NCBI GenBank assembly: GCA_015493765.1
Contig: WGCQ01000032.1
Location: forward strand, 1-33,126
Direction: 5' to 3'
Origin: Deltaproteobacteria bacterium
GTDB taxonomy: Bacteria; Myxococcota_A; UBA9042; DTJE01; S145-11
DNA length: 33,126 nucleotides
Made by a program: the position numbers and the translations under genes. The notes under the pieces are model-generated. The model worked only from the letters and a program-made list of their open reading frames with translations. It made no database searches and was not told the origin of the DNA. The first letter of the stretch is position 1. The number at the start of each line of letters is the position of its first letter. Positions 14,899 to 24,211 of this stretch are shown here, piece by piece.

Positions 14899-17574
14899 AT
14901 GGCAGAACTGAAAAAAGGGTACGAACCTCAAGCGGTTGAATCGAAATGGTACGAATGGTGGATGGAGCAGGGCCTGTTCAAGGCGTCGGACCACAGTGAC
15001 AAGCCCCCGTATTCCATTGTTATTCCGCCGCCGAACGTGACGGGCGCATTGCACATGGGACACGCCCTGACGTTTACGATCCAGGACATCTTGACCCGGT
15101 GGCGCAGGATGCAGGGGTACAACGCCTTGTGGCTGCCGGGCACGGACCACGCTGGCATTGCCACGCAGATGGTGGTGGAACGGGAACTGGCAAAGCATGG
15201 GGTCAGCCGGTTTGACCTGGGACGGGAAGGCTTTTTGAAAGAGGTATGGAAGTGGAAGGACCAGTACCACGACCGCATCGTGCGCCAGATGAAGGCCATG
15301 GGCGTGTCAGTGGACTGGGACCGCGAGCGTTTTACACTGGACGAAGGCCTGTCCAGGGCCGTGCGCCGCGTGTTCGTGATGCTGTACGAGGAGGGCCTGA
15401 TATACCGTGACCTGCGCATGGTGAACTGGTCGCCTGGGATCCAGACCGTGCTGTCGGACCTGGAAGTGGAACAGCGCGAGACACCCGGCCATTTGTGGTA
15501 CATGGCCTACCCGGTGGAGGGTTCTGACGAAAAGTTGGTGGTGGCAACGACCAGGCCGGAGACCATGCTGGGTGACACGGGCGTGATGGTTCACCCTGAG
15601 GACCCGCGTTACAAGCACCTGATTGGCAAGCACTGCATACTGCCGCTGGCGAACCGCAGGATCCCAATCTTTGCGGACGAGGCCGTGGACCTGGAATTCG
15701 GTACCGGCGCGGTCAAGGTCACACCGGGACACGATTTCACGGACTTCGAGGTGGGCAAGCGCCACAACCTGAAGGTGATCAGCATATTCGACAAGCATGC
15801 ACGCCTCAATGAAAATGTGCCCGAAAAATACCAGGGGCTGGACCGTTTCGAGGCCAGGGACCGGATCGTGGAGGACCTGCAGGCGCTGGGGTTGCTGGAA
15901 AAGATCGAGGATTACACCGTGGCACTGGGCTACTGCCAGCGCAGCGGCACTGTTGTGGAGCCCATGGTCAGCAAGCAGTGGTTTGTGCGCACAAAACCGC
16001 TGGCAGAGGCCGCGATCCGGGCGGTACGGGACGGCAGGACCCAATTCATTCCGAAACACTGGGAAAAGACGTATTTCCACTGGATGGAGGATATCAGGGA
16101 CTGGTGCATCAGCCGCCAGTTGTGGTGGGGCCACAGGATCCCGGTGTGGTACTGCCAGACCGAGGGCTGTGACGGGTTGTACGTGGGCGAAAACCCGCCG
16201 CCGGCAGGTTACAAGTGCCCGAAGTGCGGGGGCAGCGCTTTCGAACAGGACCAGGACGTGCTGGATACGTGGTTTTCCTCGGCCCTGTGGCCGTTTTCCA
16301 CGCTGGGATGGCCGGAGGACACGGAGGCGCTGAGGACATTTTATCCGACCACGGTCATGGAAACAGGCTTTGACATCATCTTTTTCTGGGTGGCTCGCAT
16401 GATGATGATGGGCCTGCACTTCATGAAGGACGTGCCGTTCAAGACCGTTTACCTGCACGCCATGGTGCGTGATGAAAAGGGCGAAAAGATGTCCAAGGTC
16501 AAGGGCAACGTGATCGACCCGCTGGACGTGATCAAGGACTACGGCACGGATGCCCTGCGTTTTACCCTGGCCAGCATGACCGCGCAGGGCCGCGACATAA
16601 AGATGTCCCTGGACCGGGTGGCCGGTTACAAGGCGTTCATGAACAAACTGTGGAATGCGGCGCGTTTCATTTTCATGAACCTGAACGAAGGGGAACATTA
16701 CACCACGGATATGAAGGAATTGCTGGGGCAGCCCCTTGCTGCACAGGACCGCTGGATACTGAACCGCCTGCGCATGGCGATCCGGGATACCAACCATGCC
16801 CTGGAGGAGTTCAGGTTCAACGATGCGGCAAGCCGTCTGTACCAGTTTACGTGGCACGAATTTTGTGACTGGTACATCGAACTGTCAAAGGGGCCTCTGC
16901 ACGAGCAGGGCAGGGCGGGCCTGACAACGCGCAACGTGCTGCTGACCGTGCTGGGTTATACCCTTCGCAGCCTGCATCCGTTTATCCCGTTCATCACCGA
17001 GGAGATCTGGCAACGCATGGGCGAATACACGGGGGCTGCGGGCCAGAGCATCATGGTTGCACCGTATCCGGACGGCTCGGATATACCTGAATTTGCGGAA
17101 GAAGACCGTCAGATGGCCGCGGTCATCGAGGTGATTACCGCGATCCGCAAGATCAAGGCGGAAACAGGCCTGCCGCCTGCACAAAAGGTGGATTGCATGA
17201 TCAATGCCGGGGATGAGGCAATCGCGGATATGCTGAAGGCCCACCAGGACAAGATTACGGCACTTGCCCGCGTGTCGGAAATCACGATTGCCCCTGGCCT
17301 GCAACGGCCGCCATACTCGGCCTTTGCCGTGACCGGCGACGGCAGCCGCATATTCGTGCCCATGGGCAAGGAACGCATGGAACAGGAGATGAGACGCCTG
17401 CAAAAGGCGATCGATGCGGTTGCAAAAGACCTGAAAAAGGTTGATGCCAAATTGTCCAATCCCAGGTTTACTCAAAGGGCACCGGCTGATGTCGTCCAAA
17501 AACAGCAACGCATCCGTGACGAACTAATGCAAAAGATGGATGCCCTGCAAAAGGCCATGGAGGCAATGAAATGA
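14899..17574 (+). CDS. valS: Valine--tRNA ligase
   Basis: This 891-aa class I aminoacyl-tRNA synthetase charges tRNA-Val. The HIGH motif is HMGH (52-55, within [13 protein letters not shown]) and the KMSKS motif reads KMSKV (530-534). The editing domain lies between them. A zinc-type cysteine cluster (CQTEGC, then CPKCGG) precedes [13 protein letters not shown], as in many ValRS. The last 65 residues form the coiled-coil tRNA-binding arm ([14 protein letters not shown]). Length is normal and no defect is visible. It starts an operon with an FHA protein (4-nt overlap) and a class IV aminotransferase. Confidence 0.97.
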   Translation: MAELKKGYEPQAVESKWYEWWMEQGLFKASDHSDKPPYSIVIPPPNVTGALHMGHALTFTIQDILTRWRRMQGYNALWLPGTDHAGIATQMVVERELAKHGVSRFDLGREGFLKEVWKWKDQYHDRIVRQMKAMGVSVDWDRERFTLDEGLSRAVRRVFVMLYEEGLIYRDLRMVNWSPGIQTVLSDLEVEQRETPGHLWYMAYPVEGSDEKLVVATTRPETMLGDTGVMVHPEDPRYKHLIGKHCILPLANRRIPIFADEAVDLEFGTGAVKVTPGHDFTDFEVGKRHNLKVISIFDKHARLNENVPEKYQGLDRFEARDRIVEDLQALGLLEKIEDYTVALGYCQRSGTVVEPMVSKQWFVRTKPLAEAAIRAVRDGRTQFIPKHWEKTYFHWMEDIRDWCISRQLWWGHRIPVWYCQTEGCDGLYVGENPPPAGYKCPKCGGSAFEQDQDVLDTWFSSALWPFSTLGWPEDTEALRTFYPTTVMETGFDIIFFWVARMMMMGLHFMKDVPFKTVYLHAMVRDEKGEKMSKVKGNVIDPLDVIKDYGTDALRFTLASMTAQGRDIKMSLDRVAGYKAFMNKLWNAARFIFMNLNEGEHYTTDMKELLGQPLAAQDRWILNRLRMAIRDTNHALEEFRFNDAASRLYQFTWHEFCDWYIELSKGPLHEQGRAGLTTRNVLLTVLGYTLRSLHPFIPFITEEIWQRMGEYTGAAGQSIMVAPYPDGSDIPEFAEEDRQMAAVIEVITAIRKIKAETGLPPAQKVDCMINAGDEAIADMLKAHQDKITALARVSEITIAPGLQRPPYSAFAVTGDGSRIFVPMGKERMEQEMRRLQKAIDAVAKDLKKVDAKLSNPRFTQRAPADVVQKQQRIRDELMQKMDALQKAMEAMK

Positions 17575-18290
17575 CCACCCATACGCTGCCTGAGGCATAC
17601 CTTTTGATCGAGGTCCCCGAGTTCGGGCGCAACCGGGTGTTCAAGTACAAACTGAAACACGACGTCACCAAGATCGGCTCCGAGTCCGGCATCAACCAGG
17701 TGGTGATCCATGACGATGCCATGTCGAGTCAGCACCTTGAGATAATCTACGCGGAGGCCAAATTCTTCCTGCGCCGGGTGGCAGAGGCCGCGGTAACCCT
17801 GGATGGCAGGTTCATGGATGCGCCATCCGAGGAAATCAACCATGGCACGATCATGGAGATTGACAAGGTGCGCCTGACATTTTTGTCAGGGTATGCACAG
17901 GTGCACACCACCTTGTTTTTGAACATCTGGACTCACGACTCCGATAATCCCGTGCCTTTCATGTTAGCCTTGTTGGTAGGCCGCAGTACGTGCGTGGGTG
18001 GTGAGGGCTGCGATTTATTGCTGAATGACCCGGCCTTGCATGGCGGCAGCCTGCACTTTGAGAACTTTGGACCCAATGCCATGCTGGTGCAGTCCTCCAG
18101 CAGAATTAAGGGCATATTCCTGAACGATGAAGGCCTTAGCGCCATGGCCAGGCTCGTACCTGGCGACCGCATAATACTGGCCGAGCATTCGATTGGTATT
18201 GATTTCCTGGCCGCCTCGATCCTGGAAAATCCGTCATCGCTCCTGGCCGGGGACGAGATCAATCGGTTCAGGTTAACCCCCACTTTATAA
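17571..18290 (+). CDS. FHA-domain protein
   Basis: This 239-aa soluble protein has a recognisable forkhead-associated domain at about 10-105: an early Gly-Ser (36-37), SSQH (52-55), which in the family contacts phosphothreonine, and LDG (78-80) at the usual distance. Residues 130-235 look like a second, degenerate FHA-like repeat ([18 protein letters not shown], then PGDRIILAE) without the canonical SxxH. FHA domains bind phosphothreonine peptides, so a Ser/Thr kinase partner is expected, but none is encoded in the window. The ATG overlaps the valS stop (ATGA) with GGAGG seven bases upstream, so it is cotranslated with valS. The functional link is unknown. Confidence 0.8.
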   Translation: MTTHTLPEAYLLIEVPEFGRNRVFKYKLKHDVTKIGSESGINQVVIHDDAMSSQHLEIIYAEAKFFLRRVAEAAVTLDGRFMDAPSEEINHGTIMEIDKVRLTFLSGYAQVHTTLFLNIWTHDSDNPVPFMLALLVGRSTCVGGEGCDLLLNDPALHGGSLHFENFGPNAMLVQSSSRIKGIFLNDEGLSAMARLVPGDRIILAEHSIGIDFLAASILENPSSLLAGDEINRFRLTPTL

Positions 18291-18302
18291 ACGAGGTAAG
18301 GC

Positions 18303-19154
18303 ATGCCGTTTATGGCTTATGTGAATGATGTCCTGGTGCCGTTGTCAGAGGCCAGGGTTCCGGTTTTGGACCGTGGTTTTTTGTTCGGCGACTCCCTGTT
18401 CGAGGTGATGAAGGTACACCGGGGCAGGGCGATCCATGCACCTGAACACGTGGCCCGCCTGCTCGATGCGGCAGGGCAGATGCGGTTCAACGACCTGCCG
18501 GGTGCCGATGTATTACAGGCGCGCATCGAGCGTGTAATCCGGGCCAGCGAACTGGTGACCGGGTACGTTTACCTGCAACTTACGCGCGGCGCGGCACCCC
18601 AGCGCAGCCGCGTGTCGTCCACCAGGCCCACCGTGGTGATATTCGTGGATGACAGCCCCGGACCTGACCCTGCATTGGTCGAAAATGGCGCCAGCGTGGT
18701 CACGGTGCCTGACGACAGGGCCTTGTTCGGCCAGTTCAAGACCACCAGCGCCATGCCGCGCATCGCGTCCGAGTTGACGGCAATGGACAACGAATGTTAC
18801 GAGGCGATTTACAAGCACAAGGACGGCCGCGTGTTCGAGGCTACCGCGGCCAACCTGTTCATCGTGAAGTGCGGGCGCATCCTGACACCGGTTGCCGGCC
18901 GCCACGTGCTGGCAGGGGTCACCAGGGACAAGGTCATGGCCCTGGCCCGGGGGATGGGGATCGAGGTCAAGGAACGACACATCATCTATGACGAACTGCT
19001 GGAGGCGGACGAGGTCTTTTTGACCGGATCGGTTAAGATCGTGGTGGGCGTTGTCAGCGTGGACGGCCACCGCATAGGTGATGGTCACGTTGGGCCTGTG
19101 ACCCGGTCTTTGCGGGATGCGTATATCGGGCAATTCCTGCCTGAGCAGGGTTGA
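18303..19154 (+). CDS. Class IV PLP-dependent aminotransferase (D-amino acid or branched-chain type)
   Basis: This 283-aa protein belongs to the fold-type IV group that includes D-amino acid aminotransferase, BCAT and 4-amino-4-deoxychorismate lyase. Visible features are LDRGFLFGDSLFE (22-34), LTRGAAPQRS (93-102, like the RG.APR block of D-amino acid aminotransferases), Lys146 in GQFKTTSA as the PLP lysine, Glu179 in VFEATAANLF and the LTGSVKIVVGV block (240-250) near the phosphate pocket. These residues cannot safely separate the three activities. It starts 12 nt after the FHA gene with GAGG six bases before the ATG, and is probably the last gene of the valS operon. Confidence 0.85.
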   Translation: MPFMAYVNDVLVPLSEARVPVLDRGFLFGDSLFEVMKVHRGRAIHAPEHVARLLDAAGQMRFNDLPGADVLQARIERVIRASELVTGYVYLQLTRGAAPQRSRVSSTRPTVVIFVDDSPGPDPALVENGASVVTVPDDRALFGQFKTTSAMPRIASELTAMDNECYEAIYKHKDGRVFEATAANLFIVKCGRILTPVAGRHVLAGVTRDKVMALARGMGIEVKERHIIYDELLEADEVFLTGSVKIVVGVVSVDGHRIGDGHVGPVTRSLRDAYIGQFLPEQG

Positions 19155-19194
19155 GGGTGTTAAAAAGTAGGATTAGGGGGAGCGCATGCCGCCG

Positions 19195-19556
19195 GAGGGT
19201 GTTGATTTGATGGATTTAGTGATGAATCCGTAAATTTGTGTGTTTTGCAACGCCTTGAAATACAAAGATAAGTCAAGATGCCGTCTGGAAGCCGGCGATC
19301 CCAGGGTGGACTTTACACACCCTCGAGGCCTCCTGCGCTCCACGCGGCTAACGCCCTCGGTCCACGGCCACGGCCTCGGTCTCGGCCAACGGTCTCGGCC
19401 AACGGCCACGGCCAACGGTCACGGAAAGGCGGGCGGGACACCCGCGAAACAAGCAGGCGAGGCCGCCTGTGCTCCACACGGCTAACGGCCTCGGTCAACG
19501 GCCACGGCCTCGGTCACGGAAAGGCGGGCGGGACGCCTGCGCTCCACGCGGTCACT
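19195..19556. repeat. Mosaic repeat island 5
   Basis: Module order on the plus strand is: GAGGGTGTTGATTTGATGG; a GAAATACAAAGAT block; CCGGCGATCCCAGGG; ACACCCTCGAGGCCTCCTGC with GCTCCACG; degenerate CGGYCA repeats; GGAAAGGCGGGCGGGACACC; CAGGCGAGGCCGCCTG; more CGGYCA repeats; a second GGAAAGGCGGGCGGGACGCC. From the GAAATACAAAG block on, the same order appears on the minus strand of island 6. No gene is present between 19155 and 19693. Confidence 0.88.
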
Positions 19557-19560
19557 GCAG

Positions 19561-19692
19561 CCCAAAATAAACTGTCAAATTTGAGGATAAAGGGCGCTGA
19601 AAATGGTTCAGATACGCGGAGTTGCGCCTGTTTTCTGCGTACGTTCGCACCTGCTTGTGACCCGGGCGGCTCCTGAGGACACGTAATTTGGG
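19561..19692. repeat. Short element with CCCAAA-type inverted tips
   Basis: The left end (CCCAAAATAAACTGTCAAAT, then TTGAGGATAAAGGGCGCTGA and CAGATACGCGGA) is homologous to the left end of the element at 7511. The right end read on the minus strand starts CCCAAATTACGTGTCC. The right interiors of the two elements do not match. It stops two bases short of the stop codon of the 183-aa protein gene. Confidence 0.5.
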
Positions 19693-19693
19693 C

Positions 19694-20245
19694 TTATCGC
19701 CTGAAATCAGACTGGTTGTAACGTTCGAGCACAAAGTAGGAAACGAATATCCTCATTGGCCCGAGCGCGACAAATGCCTTGCCCAGCAATAGGTCATCGT
19801 TATCAGGGGATACCTGGACCAGGTAGTCACGCAGGAATGCGGACGGGTCCATCGGCGGGTTTTTGCCCTGCCCGTAATTCAGCAGCAGGGCGTTCGGATA
19901 CAGGTTGTCTTTTTCGCCGGGGTCCACCGGGTACACCCTGTAAAACCCGTAAGGTGCCTTGTCCTTGGGTATCCATGGTTCGCCCAGGCCGTTTTGCAGT
20001 ACATCCACGTTGTAGCCCCATATGGGCGACCTGTCGTGTTTGGGCTCCTCCTCTGCAAAGAACCCCTTCTTGAATTTCCTGAACCCCAGCACTGTTGTCA
20101 GGTCCAGGGTGTTGTAACCCCTGAACTGGTAACCCACCAGTTTACGTACGTCCGGTGCCTCGCCTTTGCGCATGTATTCTTCCAATACGGCGTTCGGCGC
20201 CATTGCAAGGTCGACATAGGTCACTTTTTTCTGTTCTTCAGCCAT
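19694..20245 (-). CDS. Conserved-looking protein of unknown function (183 aa)
   Basis: I do not recognise a family. The protein is soluble, without signal peptide or membrane segment, acidic at the N-terminus and rich in aromatic residues. The block GYQFRGYNTLDLTTVLGFRK, followed by KFKKGFF, reads like strand-turn-strand and could belong to a lipocalin-like or other beta-barrel binding fold, but this is a guess. GYNVDVLQNGLGEPW and MRIFVSYFVLERY are further conserved-looking blocks. GGAGG five bases before the ATG at 20245 decides the start over a GTG twelve bases upstream. It follows the epimerase gene by 30 nt in the FadR-controlled operon, suggesting it binds or processes the same metabolite. 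Confidence 0.7.
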   Translation of the reverse strand: MAEEQKKVTYVDLAMAPNAVLEEYMRKGEAPDVRKLVGYQFRGYNTLDLTTVLGFRKFKKGFFAEEEPKHDRSPIWGYNVDVLQNGLGEPWIPKDKAPYGFYRVYPVDPGEKDNLYPNALLLNYGQGKNPPMDPSAFLRDYLVQVSPDNDDLLLGKAFVALGPMRIFVSYFVLERYNQSDFRR

Positions 20246-20275
20246 GATTACCTCCACGGCACGTAAGAGCCTGAG

Positions 20276-21322
20276 TTATTTGAATATTCCAACTTCCTTG
20301 TACCACTGGATAGTCTCCAGCAGGCCCTTTTTGGGGTCAGGATACAAGAACTTATAGCCCGTGGCCTTCAGTTTTTCGTTGGAATACACAAAATCCTCAC
20401 CGAACAGGCCCAGCATATCCTTTTCCAGGTTGGTCATCTTTTTGCCAACCTTTTTGGCCACCATGTCGTCGATACCTGCCACGAATTGCAGTATGTCCTT
20501 TATGGGGTTGATCGGGACAGGCGGTAGCAACATGAAGGGGCGATTGAATGCAGCGGCCATGAGCCGTGCGACCTCAATGGTGGTGTATTGTGAATCATCG
20601 TTGACGTTGAATATCTCGTTACTGGTTTTTTTTGCATCCAGCACGTGCACTGCGGCGCCAGCCACATCCCGAACGTGTATGAACGGTACCCGGGCCGTGA
20701 AGTTGGATGGAATGCTGACGACCTTGTTATTTGCACCCAGTTCCAGTATCTGTACACCGCCGTAGCTCTGGCGAGGACCGTAAACCGTTGTGGGTCGAAG
20801 GATCGCGTAACTGTAGCCCAGTTTTTTTGCAGAAATCATCACCAGCCACTCCTCGAACCACTTGGAGCGCAGGTAAGCGTTCGGCGGGTTCGGCGGGTCC
20901 TCCTCGGTGATGGGCATTTTCATGGGGATGCCGTACACGCCGCCTGCCCCTATTGCCACGACCCGTTTGACGCCCTCCGCCGACGCCGCATTCAGTAGTT
21001 GCCTGGTACCTTCCACGTTGACCTTGTACAGGATATCCCAGGGCGTGGTGTATGAAAACACCGATGCCACGTGGATGATTGCATCCACACCCCGGACCAT
21101 CTTTTTCACGTCATCCGGGTTTGTAATGTCACCGGGCAGGACCTCGTCAGCAGCCTTTTTTGCCGCCATCGCGTTGTATTTGCGAATCGGATGGTCCGTT
21201 TCCAGGGTGGCGGACAGGTCAGTGGCCCGTACCTCAAGCCCTTTTTCCTTTGCGGCTTCCACCACGTGGCTGCCGATGAACCCTCCGGCACCGGTAATCA
21301 GTACCTTTTTGTACTTACTCAT
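20276..21322 (-). CDS. NAD-dependent epimerase/dehydratase (extended SDR)
   Basis: This 348-aa protein is an extended short-chain dehydrogenase of the sugar epimerase / 3-beta-hydroxysteroid dehydrogenase type. GAGGFIG (11-17) binds the dinucleotide, Asp35 at the end of the second strand favours NAD, and YLRSK (Tyr150, Lys154) is the catalytic pair. The Ser/Thr normally found before VYG is missing: the segment reads AIGAGGVYG. That may alter the chemistry or be compensated nearby. I chose ATG 21322 because GGGAGG lies six bases upstream. It overlaps the regulator gene by 8 nt. Control by a FadR-type regulator hints at a lipid, steroid or acidic sugar substrate; the sequence does not decide. 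Confidence 0.88.
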   Translation of the reverse strand: MSKYKKVLITGAGGFIGSHVVEAAKEKGLEVRATDLSATLETDHPIRKYNAMAAKKAADEVLPGDITNPDDVKKMVRGVDAIIHVASVFSYTTPWDILYKVNVEGTRQLLNAASAEGVKRVVAIGAGGVYGIPMKMPITEEDPPNPPNAYLRSKWFEEWLVMISAKKLGYSYAILRPTTVYGPRQSYGGVQILELGANNKVVSIPSNFTARVPFIHVRDVAGAAVHVLDAKKTSNEIFNVNDDSQYTTIEVARLMAAAFNRPFMLLPPVPINPIKDILQFVAGIDDMVAKKVGKKMTNLEKDMLGLFGEDFVYSNEKLKATGYKFLYPDPKKGLLETIQWYKEVGIFK

Positions 21323-22043
21323 AGGAGCCCTCCCTAAGGATATTTTCAACCATATCATCGCTGTGTTTCAGGTGTGACTCAAGTACTTTTTGAGCCTTAT
21401 CAGGGTCGCCTGAACACACGGCATCCATAACATTTTTAAGTCCGTCGATATAGGCCTGGTCCATCACCCACAAGGGCCTGGCATCCTGTGCAACCTGCCT
21501 GGTGATGGCCATGACCGTATTCGTCAGCCAGGTCAACACCATGGAGTTTCCAATACGGACCAGGGTTTGATAGAAATTTATGTCCGCATCCACCGGGTCA
21601 TCCTTGTCTTGCATGGCGTCCCTGGCCCTGTCCAGTGCGGCTTGCAGCATGGCGTGTGACGAGGTGGTGCAATTTTCGGCTGCCATGCGCACCACCATGC
21701 CCAGGGCCAGCCGCCTGACCTTCAGCGTATCCACCAGGAACCCGAGTTTTTCCTCCGTGTTGTCCATTAGTGTCAACACGTGTGGCAGCAGCCCTATGCC
21801 ACCGGTCATGCGCCAGTCCTGGACCATCATGCCGCCGCCCTGCCGTACATCGATCAATCCCTCCTCCTCCAGGACCCTTATGGCCTCCCGCAAGGTGTTG
21901 CGGTTGGTGCCGAAACTGGCGGCCAGTTCCCGTTCTGACGGGAGTTTGGTGCCTGGTTGAATCTGTCCGTTCAGGATCATGCCACGCAGTTGCATGGCGA
22001 TCTGGGAGGAAATGCTAAGTTTTTTGACTTCTTGTATTTTCAT
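21315..22043 (-). CDS. FadR-subfamily GntR transcriptional regulator
   Basis: This 242-aa protein has an N-terminal winged helix-turn-helix (about 10-75: SISSQIAMQLRGMILNGQI, PGTKLPSERELA, NTLREAIRVLEEEGLI) of the GntR type and an all-helical C-terminal FCD-like ligand domain (about 100-235) in which conserved His/Asp residues (ADINFYQTLV; HLKHSDDMV) resemble those binding metal in FadR-family sensors. It probably represses the operon it starts, with an organic acid or acyl ligand as inducer. The operator at 22056-22070 sits on its own promoter. The ribosome binding site is weak (GGCGGTG). Confidence 0.92.
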   Translation of the reverse strand: MKIQEVKKLSISSQIAMQLRGMILNGQIQPGTKLPSERELAASFGTNRNTLREAIRVLEEEGLIDVRQGGGMMVQDWRMTGGIGLLPHVLTLMDNTEEKLGFLVDTLKVRRLALGMVVRMAAENCTTSSHAMLQAALDRARDAMQDKDDPVDADINFYQTLVRIGNSMVLTWLTNTVMAITRQVAQDARPLWVMDQAYIDGLKNVMDAVCSGDPDKAQKVLESHLKHSDDMVENILREGSYE

Positions 22044-22055
22044 AAATCACCGCCA

Positions 22056-22070
22056 AGTGGTTTAACCACT
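22056..22070. promoter_or_regulatory. FadR-type operator (15-bp palindrome)
   Basis: AGTGGTTTAACCACT is a perfect palindrome around one central base and contains TGGTNNNACCA, the core recognised by FadR-subfamily GntR regulators. It lies at the predicted transcription start, 12 bp before the regulator's ATG, an ideal position for autorepression. Confidence 0.75.
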
Positions 22071-22072
22071 AA

Positions 22073-22101
22073 ACTTTAGAAACTTTAACCTGATTTGTCA
22101 A
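22073..22101 (-). promoter_or_regulatory. Promoter of the fadR-like operon
   Basis: On the minus strand a perfect TTGACA (22101-22096), a 17-nt spacer and TAAAGT (22078-22073) precede the operator directly. Expected products are the regulator, epimerase and 183-aa protein mRNA. Confidence 0.65.
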
Positions 22102-22129
22102 GGATAAATCACAATTTTTTTCATTTTTT

Positions 22130-24211
22130 TTATTTTCCTACGAAGGGCTGGCTCTTTACAGGGCGTCTTGGTGCCTTGAATAGTGCCTTTGAGCGTTTTG
22201 TATTGAAAATGGACGGCAGTCCCAGGTGACCGGCCATGAGGTCGGCTATGCGTCGCATGCTGTAGCCCAGCCGCGGCTTGGGAAATCCGGGTGGAAAGTA
22301 TCGTGACAACACGTCTTTGGCCTGGGCCAGGTGGTCTGCATTGTAGTACGACCAGGCCAGGTAGATCACGGCCACTGGGTTGGGGATCGGCAGTTGCAAT
22401 GCCTTTTTGAAGATATAGGCGGCGGTATCGTACCTGCGCGCGGTGAAATAGATGAATCCTTTGTCCATCAGCCCCTCCAGGCGGACCTTGGGATTATCGG
22501 ATTCAATCATCGCGTTTGCGCGTTTCAGCCTTTTTTGTACGGCTGGCTGGCTGAAATTACGATAGGACAGCATGTCCAGGTATGCGCGCTCGAATGACCT
22601 GGGGTCGTTTCCTTTGAAGACCAGGCCCATCACCCGCCAGTAGTGCAGTACACGCCCGATATTTTGCCTGTTGGCCGGTGAATTGCGCAAAAACACCTCC
22701 GCCGTGCTGTTGCCATAGATAAATATCCACTTGCTGTGGTCCCACGTGAGCAGGGGAAACATGGGCGGGGGAAAGATCACGATATCAAAGTGGTATTTTT
22801 TCCATGCCGTTTCCAAGGCCTGTTCCCGTTCGTATATCCGGTGGGTGGCAACCAGGTCCTTCATTTCGGCAGGTGTAAAATTACCGCGTCCATCCGTGAA
22901 TACCCTGCAATCCGGATACAACCGCCACAACAGGTAGCCACCCCATTCGGTGTAATGGAATATCCGTCCGTGCAGCCCCATTTCCACCATGGCATCGCAG
23001 GCCTTTTGCGGAAACCGTCCGGCCTCGTGGTTTCGGCTGATGTTGGCAATGGCATGCCTGAGCCCGTGTTGCTGAATCAGGATGTTGTATTCAAAGGACA
23101 GCATCAGGCCCAGCACGATCAGCAGGCCCATGGCAACCCGCGTGTAGTATTCGGCGTGTCCTTTCAGCCTGGGAAACAGCCACCATTTTGCCATCAGGAA
23201 CAATGGAATCACGGCAAAGAATATGAAGCGGCAGCTCTTGATTGACAGGAGCGCCAGTCCCAGGGCAATGATTAGTTCCCCACCGTCTATTGTGCGTAAG
23301 GTATCGCGCAGGCCTCGGCGTACCAGGACCAGGGATACTCCGACATAGGTGGCAATGGCCGTGAGGTACGGCAGGGCGCCGTCAACCACGTGGTGTCCCG
23401 ATATCTTGCCAACCATGGCAGGGTCGAAATACGCAATCGGTGGATGCCACTCGGGGATCAGTGCATAGGAGTGCGAGTACATGAAAAATGCGGTGTAAAC
23501 CCCGCGGATGAAACCCGGCAGCACCAGCAGGATGGCAGTGGAGGCCAGGAACCGGTACAGGTCAGGCTTCCAGTCGATGTCCTGGCCCATGGCCCTTGAT
23601 ACCAGACGGCCAATCAGTACGCCGCCGAACAGGATCGGCAGCATCAGGGCGCCACCTGCGTGGATGTTGCCCCATAACAGGGCCACGGTGAACAGCACGG
23701 CCAGTTCCCTTGGCGATGTCTTGCGAGGGGGGGCCAGCACGTAAGGAAACACCATGCCCAGAAACAGTGTGTTGAATGCCTCGGGCCGCAGCCTGATGCG
23801 GTCTTCGGACAGGAATACCAACACGGTCAGGAAAAACAGGGCATAACCGGGTTTGGACGTGTTTTTCCTGAAAAAGCGGTAAAACAACAGGAATCCAGTC
23901 ACATAAAGCAGGCCGTGCAAGGGCTTCAACCAGAAGAAACCCAACCCGCGATCCACCAGGTAGCACAGCACCTCGTAGAGCCACTGGAATGGGGTCCAGG
24001 GCCTGGTGGGGTCCACCGCGGAAAAGATGTCCGTATGAGGGATCGTCCCGTGCTGGATGATCCATTCACCCACCTTGATGTGCCAGTAGATGTCAATGGA
24101 CCAGTTGGGCCGCAGCGTGTACAGGAAAACCAGGCCCATCAATGTGGCCAGGAACAAAATCCTGCCTGCAGCCGCAAGTCTTTTGACGTAGGCATCCCAA
24201 CTCGAGGTCAC
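22130..24211 (-). CDS. Large polytopic membrane protein, GT-C-like, with C-terminal helical repeats
   Basis: This 693-aa protein has about ten or more membrane segments in the first 400 residues, then a soluble region and TPR-like helices at about 540-650 (GFIYFTARRYDTAAYIFKKA; VIYLAWSYYNADHLAQAKDV). The first loop has the SIDIYWHIKVGEWI, then HTDIFS pattern, with the Asp and His common in GT-C membrane glycosyltransferases and related uncharacterised proteins. The likely role is transfer of a lipid-linked sugar outside the inner membrane, but no defined activity can be assigned. The start is GTG at 24211, overlapping the yggS stop by 4 nt (GTGA). It is the last gene of the maf operon and ends in an A-rich region without a clear terminator hairpin. 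Confidence 0.75.
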   Translation of the reverse strand: MTSSWDAYVKRLAAAGRILFLATLMGLVFLYTLRPNWSIDIYWHIKVGEWIIQHGTIPHTDIFSAVDPTRPWTPFQWLYEVLCYLVDRGLGFFWLKPLHGLLYVTGFLLFYRFFRKNTSKPGYALFFLTVLVFLSEDRIRLRPEAFNTLFLGMVFPYVLAPPRKTSPRELAVLFTVALLWGNIHAGGALMLPILFGGVLIGRLVSRAMGQDIDWKPDLYRFLASTAILLVLPGFIRGVYTAFFMYSHSYALIPEWHPPIAYFDPAMVGKISGHHVVDGALPYLTAIATYVGVSLVLVRRGLRDTLRTIDGGELIIALGLALLSIKSCRFIFFAVIPLFLMAKWWLFPRLKGHAEYYTRVAMGLLIVLGLMLSFEYNILIQQHGLRHAIANISRNHEAGRFPQKACDAMVEMGLHGRIFHYTEWGGYLLWRLYPDCRVFTDGRGNFTPAEMKDLVATHRIYEREQALETAWKKYHFDIVIFPPPMFPLLTWDHSKWIFIYGNSTAEVFLRNSPANRQNIGRVLHYWRVMGLVFKGNDPRSFERAYLDMLSYRNFSQPAVQKRLKRANAMIESDNPKVRLEGLMDKGFIYFTARRYDTAAYIFKKALQLPIPNPVAVIYLAWSYYNADHLAQAKDVLSRYFPPGFPKPRLGYSMRRIADLMAGHLGLPSIFNTKRSKALFKAPRRPVKSQPFVGK

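Noticed and set aside
15307-16857. A 516-codon open frame on the minus strand inside valS
   Set aside because: It is wholly antisense to a clear valS, its translation is rich in His, Arg, Gln and Val without any domain, and such long antisense frames are expected from GC-biased third positions.
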